From positions 1 to 55,100 of IMG/VR virus record IMGVR_UViG_3300045256_000036: DNA of 55,100 bases. One strand, written 5' to 3'. Each line of letters begins with the position of its first letter. Positions within the stretch are counted from its first letter, which is position 1. The translations under genes and the position numbers were made by a program. Of the stretch, positions 29,891 through 35,806 are shown piece after piece. This stretch comes from a virus. Under the pieces are notes generated by a model. It worked only from the letters and a program-made list of their open reading frames with translations. It was not told the origin of the DNA and made no database searches.

Positions 29891-30085
29891 ATGGATCCAC
29901 AGAATCCCTTCAAAGAAGGCACAGCCTTGTGGTGGCTGCGAAACAAGTTTAAACATGTTAGCATCTACACCACTCACACAGAAGTCATCGTTGACGTCTA
30001 TAACGACATCAATGAGATCGAAGTATCTGTGACCGCAGCTAATCTCGATGAGGTGGTCGAGAAGCTCAAGGAGGTCTATCGATGA
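29891..30085 (+). CDS. 64-aa small alpha/beta protein
   Basis: A 64-aa protein (MDPQNPFKEG..., then VEVIVDVYNDINEIEVSVTAA-type strands and a terminal helix DEVVEKLKEVYR). It follows the structured region of E5 with a CAGAGAAG ribosome site. Its TGA overlaps the ATG of the next gene (ATGA). Possibly a small nucleic-acid- or protein-binding factor. No family was recognised. Confidence 0.5.
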   Translation: MDPQNPFKEGTALWWLRNKFKHVSIYTTHTEVIVDVYNDINEIEVSVTAANLDEVVEKLKEVYR

Positions 30086-30396
30086 GCTCCGAGAAGAAGC
30101 AGTCCTGGGTGCTCGACGTAGGCGTTAAACTTTCAGAGCACGGTTGGGACTTCTCCATGGATCTGTGGGAGAAGGCTAACGATGTCGTACACACGGCTGT
30201 AGGCTTCGAGTCATCTTCAGCTGGAACTGGATTCGGTGTTCGAGACATGCAGTTCTACTTCGACACCGAAGACGATGCTAAAGCCGCTGGTAAGCGTGTC
30301 ATCGAAGCCTTAAAGACAGCTAACCTCGAACTCTCTTACTGCTCAACCTTTGAAGAAGGTGAAGATGAAGAGGGAGATGAAGATGAGGAAGCATAA
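30082..30396 (+). CDS. 104-aa acidic early protein
   Basis: Coupled by ATGA to the 64-aa gene. The first 90 residues are alpha/beta (QFYFDTEDDAKAAGKRVIEAL), ending in a run of acidic residues (EEGEDEEGDEDEE). Charged tails like this are seen in DNA-mimic or protein-binding early phage proteins. The function is unknown. Confidence 0.5.
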   Translation: MSSEKKQSWVLDVGVKLSEHGWDFSMDLWEKANDVVHTAVGFESSSAGTGFGVRDMQFYFDTEDDAKAAGKRVIEALKTANLELSYCSTFEEGEDEEGDEDEEA

Positions 30397-30502
30397 CAAA
30401 CAAAGGCTGAAGCAACTGCTTGGCGACCTCCTGATCATGGTGTTGATCGTCGTAGCAATTGCGGGCTTCCTTGGAGTGGTGTATCTTCTAGGAAAGCCTT
30501 AG
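30383..30502 (+). CDS. 39-aa single-pass membrane protein
   Basis: The ATG at 30383 has GAGGGAG at the right distance and overlaps the end of the 104-aa gene in another frame. An ATG at 30377 is closer to that site and less likely. The product has a basic N-terminus (MRKHNKQRLKQ), then a hydrophobic helix (LLIMVLIVVAIAGFLGVVYL) and a short tail (LGKP). Probably an inner-membrane early protein. Confidence 0.6.
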   Translation: MRKHNKQRLKQLLGDLLIMVLIVVAIAGFLGVVYLLGKP

Positions 30503-30506
30503 CACT

Positions 30507-30674
30507 ATGAGCCACAAACAACTTCGTCTCCAGATCTTACTAGCCGTCCGGAGAGCTGAGTGCAGTAGGCTAGAACGAGAGCTCGCTAACCTCAAGTCAG
30601 AAAGTGAGAAACGTAATATCAGAGAACGATCGACCCGATCGCGAAGAACTGGACGAGATGTGCGACCAGGTTAA
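30507..30674 (+). CDS. 55-aa basic helical protein
   Basis: The ATG at 30507 has AGGAAAG upstream. The product is basic with a heptad-like helix (RLERELANLKSESEKR) and an Arg-rich end (STRSRRTGRDVRPG). It overlaps the next gene by 71 nt in another frame. Translation is plausible but not certain. Confidence 0.4.
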   Translation: MSHKQLRLQILLAVRRAECSRLERELANLKSESEKRNIRERSTRSRRTGRDVRPG

Positions 30675-30924
30675 CGACCTTCCAGAGCGAGAAGACGTAT
30701 TTCATGGACTCACTGTCCAACAGGCAGTTGATAAGATCATGAGCTGCGTTAAAATTCCAGAGCGTGATGAGGTCGCGTTCAGGGAGTATGCTCAGTACGT
30801 CGTTACAGGCTACGCACTTCTACAACTCCTCTGTCTTGATGTAGCTGAGGTAGTGTCATGGAACGTTGAGCTTGGCGAACCGATGTTCAGGCTTAAGCAG
30901 GAGCCACCGACCACTCACAATTAG
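30604..30924 (+). CDS. 106-aa early protein of unknown function
   Basis: Starts with GTG at 30604. A later ATG at 30658 (MCDQVNDLPEREDVF) is an alternative. The core has two helices with a pattern (FREYAQYVVTGYALLQLL) that recalls the proteins at 33405 and 34195 (FVRGVVTCQAVQLAL; YIQGLVDSSVVLGAAF), so they may be distant paralogues. The function is unknown. Confidence 0.45.
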   Translation: MRNVISENDRPDREELDEMCDQVNDLPEREDVFHGLTVQQAVDKIMSCVKIPERDEVAFREYAQYVVTGYALLQLLCLDVAEVVSWNVELGEPMFRLKQEPPTTHN

Positions 30925-30931
30925 TTTCAAG

Positions 30932-30980
30932 TTCAGCTAGGGATTATGGCCCCAAGGCGGATCATTGCCGCCAAGCTGAA
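30932..30980 (+). ncRNA. tRNA-like element E6
   Basis: TTCAGCT (30932-30938) pairs with AGCTGAA (30974-30980). D-like hairpin GGG-ATTATGG-CCC, T-arm-like GGCGG-ATCATTG-CCGCC (30956-30972), with a single A before the acceptor strand as in E5. The T-loop differs from the tRNA rule at two sites but keeps the T-C pair that contacts the D-loop GG. A perfect 8-bp hairpin TCTAGACA-AACAGG-TGTCTAGA follows (30981-31002), just before the next gene. Confidence 0.7.
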
Positions 30981-31016
30981 TCTAGACAAACAGGTGTCTA
31001 GAGATAAGAGGCTGAC

Positions 31017-31352
31017 ATGGAAGAAGATCGTCTACCTGACCTCTCACAAGTAAAGCTCCAAGACGGAGAATACTGGACGCTGCAACACTGGTGTCCGAAG
31101 CATGATTGTCCGATCCAAAGCGATCAGTCTAAGATGGATCTCGATGATCTAGGTAGGGAGTATTTCCAGGACGACAATCGATACTGTCCAGGATTCTCAG
31201 ACATCGAGTCGGCCAAGATCAAAGAAGTTGGTGACAAAAAGTTCGACTGGAACAAATGGTACGACGATGAGGATTGTTCCTTAAACTGGAAGGTAACACC
31301 AATCGTCGTTAACTCCAAGGAAGAACAACACGACGCTAAAGTGGGAGAGTAA
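31017..31352 (+). CDS. 111-aa acidic early protein with conserved Cys/His
   Basis: The start has AGAGG upstream. The protein is acidic with a CPKHDCPI segment (about residues 26-33) and a further Cys (RYCPGF), enough for a possible metal site. The rest is rich in D, E and W (KFDWNKWYDDEDCSLNWKV). No family recognised. Last gene of the promoter 2 unit, followed by a GC-rich hairpin at 31370-31427. Confidence 0.5.
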   Translation: MEEDRLPDLSQVKLQDGEYWTLQHWCPKHDCPIQSDQSKMDLDDLGREYFQDDNRYCPGFSDIESAKIKEVGDKKFDWNKWYDDEDCSLNWKVTPIVVNSKEEQHDAKVGE

Positions 31353-31369
31353 ACGTCGCTAGTCGCTCG

Positions 31370-31427
31370 CCTGCCGCCGTGAGTAAGCTTTCTTTCCGGG
31401 CCCGCTTACGGCAGCAGGCAGCTCAAC
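31370..31427 (+). terminator. Large GC-rich hairpin, possible terminator
   Basis: GCCTGC pairs with GCAGGC, then GCC with GGC, then GTAAGC with GCTTAC, around a loop TTTCTTTCCGGGCCC. No U run follows directly (AACTTCC), though a U-rich AAATTTTT lies 20 nt downstream. It separates the second and third early units, so termination or attenuation is likely. Confidence 0.45.
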
Positions 31428-31481
31428 TTCCATGTTCAGATGTCTTAAAAATTTTTAAGGACCTTCGAATTGGGAAGTTAC

Positions 31482-31511
31482 TTGTTTTCTCCATGGTTTT
31501 TGCTATATAAT
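31482..31511 (+). promoter_or_regulatory. Early promoter 3 with an operator-like box in the spacer
   Basis: TTGTTT (31482-31487), 18-bp spacer containing TCTCCATGG, TATAAT (31506-31511). The downstream sequence TATTGATGAA resembles that after promoter 2 (TAGTGATGAA). It drives the genes from 31593 to 36261. Confidence 0.8.
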
Positions 31512-31592
31512 TATATTGATGAAACTAGAACAACCGAACAGAGTTAGTTTCATTACAACCTCTCAACTACCTACAGACAGCAGGTGCAGAGT

Positions 31593-31988
31593 ATGGCTAA
31601 GTCAAGGCCTCGTAAGCACGCTCGTAGAAGAACGAACTACAAGTTCTTCAAACTCCACTTCAAACTCGGTACTCAAGAACTTCCTTTGAGCGAGTTTCCA
31701 GAATGGGCACAAAAGTTTCTCGGTGAGTATGGATGCGAACTGAGGAAGATGCGTCCACGTGACTTCGACGCAGTGATGCTAATGCGTCTTCTGAGTGCGT
31801 TGGACAAGGTGCCTATCCCAAACAGACCTCACTGCTGTGAGATCAGAGATCCAGTGGGCAGAATTGTTCGAAGATTCTCTCGAGTGAGAGACTGGAACAT
31901 ACCACATCCAGATCTCGATGATAAGGTCAAGCAGCAGGAGCTCGAGCGTAAACAAGTCGAAAAAGATCTAGCTACTCGTAGGATCTAA
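31593..31988 (+). CDS. 131-aa basic early protein
   Basis: The ATG at 31593 has AGGTG upstream. A GTG nine bases earlier is also in frame. The N-terminus is strongly basic (MAKSRPRKHARRRTNYKFFK), typical of nucleic-acid contact, and the C-terminus is a charged helix (DDKVKQQELERKQVEKDL). The middle contains CCEIRDPVGRIVRRFS. First gene of the promoter 3 unit. The function is unknown. Confidence 0.5.
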   Translation: MAKSRPRKHARRRTNYKFFKLHFKLGTQELPLSEFPEWAQKFLGEYGCELRKMRPRDFDAVMLMRLLSALDKVPIPNRPHCCEIRDPVGRIVRRFSRVRDWNIPHPDLDDKVKQQELERKQVEKDLATRRI

Positions 31989-31998
31989 ACGGCTGGTT

Positions 31999-32199
31999 AT
32001 GCGTTCGAAGCAACAAGAGCGTAAGCTCTGGGGTCTATTCTACTACGTAAAAGGTCGAAGGATCAGATACGGTAGTAGAGAATTCCTTTCAGAGTTGTCG
32101 GCTCGCATTATGGCTGACGCTCTGAATGCGCAACAACAAGAAGCCGTCAAGAGGGGCGGTTCTCAGTACAGGCCACTTGTGGCAGAAAGGTTAAGCTAA
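31999..32199 (+). CDS. 66-aa small early protein
   Basis: MRSKQQERKLWGLFYYVKGR..., then a helix LSARIMADALNAQQQEA. The next protein (32199) shares the layout: GLF followed by a strand, then a helix with ALN or RELN. The two are probably tandem paralogues of a small DNA- or protein-binding fold. The stop overlaps the next start by one base (TAATG). Confidence 0.5.
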   Translation: MRSKQQERKLWGLFYYVKGRRIRYGSREFLSELSARIMADALNAQQQEAVKRGGSQYRPLVAERLS

Positions 32200-32429
32200 T
32201 GCGTAGGAACTACGGTTTGTTCTTCGATATCAAGACTGATGAGGGCGTCAAGCCTAAGCAGTTCGATCCGAAGAACAGAGTCTACGCTACAGAGCAGTAT
32301 GGTGACCTTGCTCTTACTACTGCGATGCATGAAGCTCGCGAGTTGAACAGGAAGCTCGGTCGGCCTAAGCTCTATGTTCGTCGGATCGACAAGCTCACGG
32401 ATGAGCAGTGGCTCGACATGCAGCTCTGA
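32199..32429 (+). CDS. 76-aa small early protein
   Basis: MRRNYGLFFDIKTDEGVKPK..., a helix TTAMHEARELNRKLG, then PKLYVRRIDKLTDEQW. It overlaps the preceding related gene by one base. The stop TGA at 32427 is not part of a start overlap, which supports the standard genetic code in this phage. The function is unknown. Confidence 0.5.
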   Translation: MRRNYGLFFDIKTDEGVKPKQFDPKNRVYATEQYGDLALTTAMHEARELNRKLGRPKLYVRRIDKLTDEQWLDMQL

Positions 32430-32434
32430 TTCAA

Positions 32435-32460
32435 GGGGGCTAGAACATGGGGGCTAGAAC
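32435..32460 (+). repeat. Tandem 14-bp direct repeat
   Basis: GGGGGCTAGAAC occurs at 32435-32446 and 32449-32460, a unit of 14 bp, directly after the stop of the 76-aa gene and before tRNA-like element E2. Meaning unknown. It may be a recent duplication. Confidence 0.6.
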
Positions 32461-32527
32461 TAAACGATGGATAGAGATTTTTGGCACATCCCGCCTGACG
32501 ACCAGTAGAGTTAGTTGAGTAGTTGGT

Positions 32528-32577
32528 TCTCTAGGCTGACAGGCAGCTGCGAAGAGGGTTCAATTCCCTCCTAGAGA
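32528..32577 (+). ncRNA. tRNA-like element E2 ending at a start codon
   Basis: TCTCTAG (32528-32534) pairs with CTAGAGA (32571-32577). D-like hairpin GCTG-ACAGG-CAGC (32535-32547), a linker TGCGAA, and the T-arm GAGGG-TTCAATT-CCCTC (32554-32570), which abuts the acceptor strand exactly. The loop fits TTCRANN and the D-like loop ends in GG. The element ends two bases before the ATG of the 129-aa gene. Any Shine-Dalgarno pairing for that gene (AGAGAG) would lie inside the acceptor stem. Confidence 0.75.
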
Positions 32578-32579
32578 GT

Positions 32580-32969
32580 ATGAGCAAACGAAGATTCAAT
32601 AGCTACAACTGGGAGGCAATGGGAAGCTATCCTCCTACGTTCAAGGCTGACTTAGGTAAAAATTTTTCGGAGCCTGAGTCAGTAGAGACTCCTCCTCCTG
32701 ACTTGACTCCTGAAGAGCAAGTAGCTAGGGTGCTGTCTGCACTAGTAGCTAGGGAGTATTCAGCTATAGATGGCTATAACCTAACTCCTACACTTAGACA
32801 GATAAATAAAATTTATAGTGAGCTCGAGAAGTATGTTAAATCTACAGGAGGCATTATCGGCAATGTCATGAAGTGTGAAGCAGCCATCAAAGCTGAATGG
32901 CACAAACATGTAACTAATGCTGCTGCTGTCGACCTAACTGATTTCGATCCTTATGAGGATGAGTCTTAG
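32580..32969 (+). CDS. 129-aa early protein of unknown function
   Basis: The ATG at 32580 directly follows tRNA-like element E2, and no ribosome site is free outside the acceptor stem, so translation probably depends on the state of that RNA. The product is helical in its second half (LTPTLRQINKIYSELEKYV, VMKCEAAIKAEWHKHV). It has some unusually A/T-rich synonymous codons. The function is unknown. Confidence 0.55.
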   Translation: MSKRRFNSYNWEAMGSYPPTFKADLGKNFSEPESVETPPPDLTPEEQVARVLSALVAREYSAIDGYNLTPTLRQINKIYSELEKYVKSTGGIIGNVMKCEAAIKAEWHKHVTNAAAVDLTDFDPYEDES

Positions 32970-32970
32970 T

Positions 32971-33012
32971 AGTCTCAGTAGGCGTAGAGAGGTTCGATTC
33001 CTCTCTGAGGCT
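32971..33012 (+). ncRNA. tRNA-like element E3
   Basis: AGTCTCA (32971-32977) pairs with TGAGGCT (33006-33012), one G-U pair. The T-arm is 6 bp, GAGAGG-TTCGATT-CCTCTC, adjacent to the acceptor strand. The D-like part is reduced to GTAGGCGTA without a stem, as in the D-loop of tmRNA. It begins one base after the stop codon of the 129-aa gene. More hairpins follow: CCGC-GGAGAGT-GCGG inside GTAAGC/GCTTAC (33013-33047), and CTCTCC/GGAGAG. Confidence 0.7.
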
Positions 33013-33097
33013 TGTAAGCATTCCGCGGAGAGTGCGGCGCGGCTTACACTCTCTCCGATCGTGGAGAGTAGCACCCTGACAGAAGGGGTGAATATGA

Positions 33098-33421
33098 ATG
33101 GATCCGGGTAATGGTAGGCAAGTCTCAAAAGCACAACGCATTAGAGACTTGGCAGAGCAGCGTAAGAGTATTGCAGAGATCATGCAGATCATGCAAGAGG
33201 AAGGTAGGCCTGTAAGCTATCAGCACGTTTACAATACGCTTACCTATTCTCGAAAGCTCAAGGATCCAAACGAAGCATACAAAGCTCGTAAGGCTATGGT
33301 TCATCATCGTGATGACGGGCCTCGGTCGCTGGAGGAGCGAGACGAGCTACGTACGCGTAGGGAGGGTGTGCGAGCTCGTGAACGAGAGCTGAAGGAGAAC
33401 AACAATGCCGCTGATGGATGA
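33098..33421 (+). CDS. Protein with one YQHVYNTL helix-turn-helix motif
   Basis: A 107-aa protein with AAGGGG upstream. The ATG five bases earlier is in another frame. One HTH: EQRKSIAEIMQIMQEEG, then YQHVYNTL (about residues 20-48). A strongly charged helical tail follows (EERDELRTRREGVRARER). Same domain as the double-HTH proteins at 27197 and 29314. Its end overlaps the next gene by 17 nt in another frame. A DNA-binding role in early regulation is likely. Confidence 0.6.
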   Translation: MDPGNGRQVSKAQRIRDLAEQRKSIAEIMQIMQEEGRPVSYQHVYNTLTYSRKLKDPNEAYKARKAMVHHRDDGPRSLEERDELRTRREGVRARERELKENNNAADG

Positions 33422-33722
33422 AGACGAACAGCTTCCGCCTGAACTTCAGGCAGTTCAAGACGTCTCAGACGACAAGACAAGAAATCTGCTTACCATCCTA
33501 AGGGATGAGCTTGGCTTTGAACTGACCGAAGAGTTCGTAAGGGGAGTAGTAACTTGTCAGGCTGTGCAACTAGCGCTATCGGGTAGTCCTTACGTTGTGG
33601 TAGCTCTAACCTTAGTTGCGGCTCAGAAGGACATCAGTGCTCCTGAAGCCGTGCGTAAGCTCGTAGATTACTGTGTTAGGCGTGCGCTTCGCATTCGCGA
33701 AGTAATGTTGAAGGAGATTTAG
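33405..33722 (+). CDS. 105-aa helical early protein
   Basis: The ATG at 33405 lies inside the HTH gene with GAAGGAG upstream. An acidic N-terminus (MDEDEQLPPELQAVQDVSDD) is followed by helices (FVRGVVTCQAVQLALSG, VVVALTLVAAQKDIS). Possible distant paralogue of the proteins at 30604 and 34195. The next ATG follows its TAG directly, so the genes are tightly packed. The function is unknown. Confidence 0.5.
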   Translation: MPLMDEDEQLPPELQAVQDVSDDKTRNLLTILRDELGFELTEEFVRGVVTCQAVQLALSGSPYVVVALTLVAAQKDISAPEAVRKLVDYCVRRALRIREVMLKEI

Positions 33723-34091
33723 ATGTCGTTCAATCGTCGCAATGCAGCTCCTGTCAAGGAGCCTCGTCGGGTGCTTCTCGGAAGCTTGAAGGTTGGCAGG
33801 GAAGAAGTTCGTATCAACCACGCGATCTTCGAGCGTGACGGGGAGGCACAACCGCCTACGATGGACATTCGTCGGTGGTGGTTCGACGATAATGATGATG
33901 CTCAACCTGGTAAGGGATTGAACATTCCTAAAGCCAAGTGGGATGAGTTCGTCACTCTCGTCAATGAGGCTGATTCCAAGCTCAAGGAGCTTACCGAGAA
34001 AGCTAAAGAGCTTAGGGCTCAGAGAGAAGCTGAGAAAGCTTCTAAGAGCTCAAGCACTGAAGCTGTAATGAGTTTGGAGGATGTAGACTAG
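33723..34091 (+). CDS. 122-aa early protein with charged coiled-coil tail
   Basis: Starts with no gap after the previous stop, with GAAGGAG about 10 nt upstream. The N-terminal half has strands (RRVLLGSLKVGREEVRINHAIF) and WWFDDNDDAQ. The C-terminal 50 residues are a charged helix (KELTEKAKELRAQREAEKAS). The N-terminal part resembles small phage single-strand or transcription-coactivator-like (PC4) folds only loosely. The function is unknown. Confidence 0.45.
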   Translation: MSFNRRNAAPVKEPRRVLLGSLKVGREEVRINHAIFERDGEAQPPTMDIRRWWFDDNDDAQPGKGLNIPKAKWDEFVTLVNEADSKLKELTEKAKELRAQREAEKASKSSSTEAVMSLEDVD

Positions 34092-34100
34092 TCAAGCAGT

Positions 34101-34150
34101 AGCCTTGTAGCGTTAAGGGCTAATGAGATGTTCGATTCATCTCCAAGGCT
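34101..34150 (+). ncRNA. tRNA-like element E4
   Basis: AGCCTTG (34101-34107) pairs with CAAGGCT (34144-34150), 7 perfect bp, and AAGCA/TGCTT can extend it. D-like hairpin TAGC-GTTAAGG-GCTA (34108-34122), a 2-nt linker, then a 6-bp T-arm GAGATG-TTCGATT-CATCTC (34125-34143) adjacent to the acceptor strand. The loop fits TTCRANN and the D-like loop ends in GG. It lies between the 122-aa and 110-aa genes. Confidence 0.75.
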
Positions 34151-34194
34151 TGCTTCAATAAAGAGGCAATGCAAGGGAGTAAAGAAAGGAACTC

Positions 34195-34527
34195 ATGAGC
34201 GAAAGAAGAAACAGACCGCCTAGGAGGCGTAAGGTGAAAATCAACCTTGCAGAGCATGACAGAATCGTTGAGTTGTATCGGCAACTGATGCGGGGATGTA
34301 TCACAGCAGGAAGACCTCTTACTGATGATTACATTCAAGGTCTAGTTGACTCTAGCGTAGTGCTTGGTGCAGCGTTCAACATGATTCACCAAGACACAGC
34401 TGAAGCTCTAGTAACGTCAGGAGTAGAACTTACTCAGAAGCTTCAGGAGATCAGAGACATGTTAGAGGGTGACGAAGGTCATCGAGTGTCTGATGATCAC
34501 AGTAGCGAGAAGCCTAAAGGCTTGTAG
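34195..34527 (+). CDS. 110-aa helical early protein
   Basis: GAAAGGAAC precedes the ATG. The N-terminus is basic (MSERRNRPPRRRKVKIN), the core helical (YIQGLVDSSVVLGAAFNMIH, ELTQKLQEIRDML), the C-terminus acidic and flexible. Shares the (Y/F)(I/V)(Q/R)G(L/V)V pattern with the protein at 33405. The function is unknown. Confidence 0.5.
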   Translation: MSERRNRPPRRRKVKINLAEHDRIVELYRQLMRGCITAGRPLTDDYIQGLVDSSVVLGAAFNMIHQDTAEALVTSGVELTQKLQEIRDMLEGDEGHRVSDDHSSEKPKGL

Positions 34528-34543
34528 ATGAAGGGAGAGTATA

Positions 34544-34996
34544 GTGTCGTCGCTAAACTTTTTTGTCGTAACAGAACACAAGGAAGATAATAAAGCCGTT
34601 GGCGACATTCACATCGTCAAAGCTTTTCCTTCTCAGAAGCAAGCTAGAGAGCATTTGTCTAGTTTGATCGAACGGAACGAGAAGTTAGGACACACTTATG
34701 ATCATGTGACAGGCGACATCTATCGCGTAACAACTCCTAAGAGGGTGTACACGATTAAGATTGTTGACTGGCAGTACATGTTCAACAAGAGAGTGTTCGT
34801 CACATCTTCGATGTTCACACGAATCGGATACAACACCAAGCTTGCCAAGTTGTATCTCAGGTTCAAGACTAACAACTCTCTGTGGAGTTATGACTGTCCT
34901 CCTGCGATGTTCAAAGCGTTGTTGACTGCTAACAGTCTTGGTCAGATCTACAACGCAGCCATCAAGGGAAAGTACGACGGCAGACAAGAGGAGTAG
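34544..34996 (+). CDS. 150-aa early protein of unknown function
   Basis: Starts with GTG at 34544 after GGGAGAG. An ATG at 34528 is out of frame and leads to a 20-residue dead end. Alpha/beta protein (LNFFVVTEHKEDNK, DIYRVTTPKRVYTIKIVDW). The C-terminus has aromatic residues and a basic end. No family recognised. Its stop is followed 4 nt later by a GTG start. Confidence 0.5.
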   Translation: MSSLNFFVVTEHKEDNKAVGDIHIVKAFPSQKQAREHLSSLIERNEKLGHTYDHVTGDIYRVTTPKRVYTIKIVDWQYMFNKRVFVTSSMFTRIGYNTKLAKLYLRFKTNNSLWSYDCPPAMFKALLTANSLGQIYNAAIKGKYDGRQEE

Positions 34997-35000
34997 TTCA

Positions 35001-35231
35001 GTGGCTTGGATACCAGTCGTACCAGAACACACACTGGTTCCATATCATGTCTGCACTAGACAAGATCCATGGAACGAGCATAAGAGTAGGCGTGCATGTC
35101 ATCCTCATGCGAAGCCTATTGGAAAGCTAGAGAATGCTGGGAGCAACAAGTTCTTCTGTCCTTATTGCTCTACAGTGTTCAGGGTTATCTTAGTAAGACA
35201 AGGTTCAGGAGTTCCAAAGGAGAACAGATGA
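35001..35231 (+). CDS. 76-aa zinc-finger-like early protein
   Basis: The GTG at 35001 has GAGGAG at the right spacing. The protein contains HVCTRQDPWNEHKSRRACHPH and then FFCPYCSTVF, so Cys/His residues could bind zinc in two sites. Its TGA overlaps the ATG of the next gene (ATGA). Possible DNA- or protein-binding factor. No family was recognised. Confidence 0.5.
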   Translation: MAWIPVVPEHTLVPYHVCTRQDPWNEHKSRRACHPHAKPIGKLENAGSNKFFCPYCSTVFRVILVRQGSGVPKENR

Positions 35232-35806
35232 AGCGAGCAGCCAACATCTCACGCGAGATTCTCTATACTTGGGAGTGGCAGAAACTCAGAGTCAGTCTGA
35301 GCTTTGCTACTCTCATCGACACGAGGGAAAGTATTGAGACGCTCAATGCTTACCTTCTAAATCATCACTTCGATGATCCTATCGGGAATCGCATTACCCG
35401 TGTGAACAACATGATGAATGCTACCAAGATGGGAATGAACGGACAGCTAAAGCTTCACGCTGGAACAAACAAAGCTGTCGAGCTGAAGCAGATGATTCTA
35501 GAAGTCTCACGTATGCAGTTAGTCGTCAGTGCTATGCAGCTCGAACACTCGATGGTTCTAAAGGAACCTATCTTGGCTGTGCAGCGAGACGATCTCACAC
35601 GAGCGTACTACGAAGAGCCAACTATCTTCAAGAAGGTTCTTCAAGACTTGACGAAGAGGTTCTACTACGGGAAAGGTGCGAGGATCAGTCCTAACGACAA
35701 TACCGCGATGAACAAACGTATCAGAGATCGACCAGAACTCTGGCGCTACATCAGACTCATGGAAGATGTGGCTAACAGCGTAGAAAGGAAAAAGGCAGCA
35801 GCTTAA
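35228..35806 (+). CDS. 192-aa helical early protein
   Basis: The ATG at 35228 has AAAGGAG and is coupled to the previous gene. An in-frame extension upstream (from 35096) overlaps that gene and is unlikely. Mostly helical (NRITRVNNMMNATKMGMNGQ, VLQDLTKRFYYGKGARIS). The stop overlaps the next start (TAATG). The function is unknown. Coupling to the SLOG-like gene suggests they act together. Confidence 0.5.
   Translation: MKRAANISREILYTWEWQKLRVSLSFATLIDTRESIETLNAYLLNHHFDDPIGNRITRVNNMMNATKMGMNGQLKLHAGTNKAVELKQMILEVSRMQLVVSAMQLEHSMVLKEPILAVQRDDLTRAYYEEPTIFKKVLQDLTKRFYYGKGARISPNDNTAMNKRIRDRPELWRYIRLMEDVANSVERKKAAA

Noticed and set aside
32528-32577. Hammerhead-type ribozyme in E2, because of CTGA followed by GAA.
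   Set aside because: The core CUGANGA and the cleavage-site NUH do not fit. The tRNA-like acceptor and T-arm explain every paired base.
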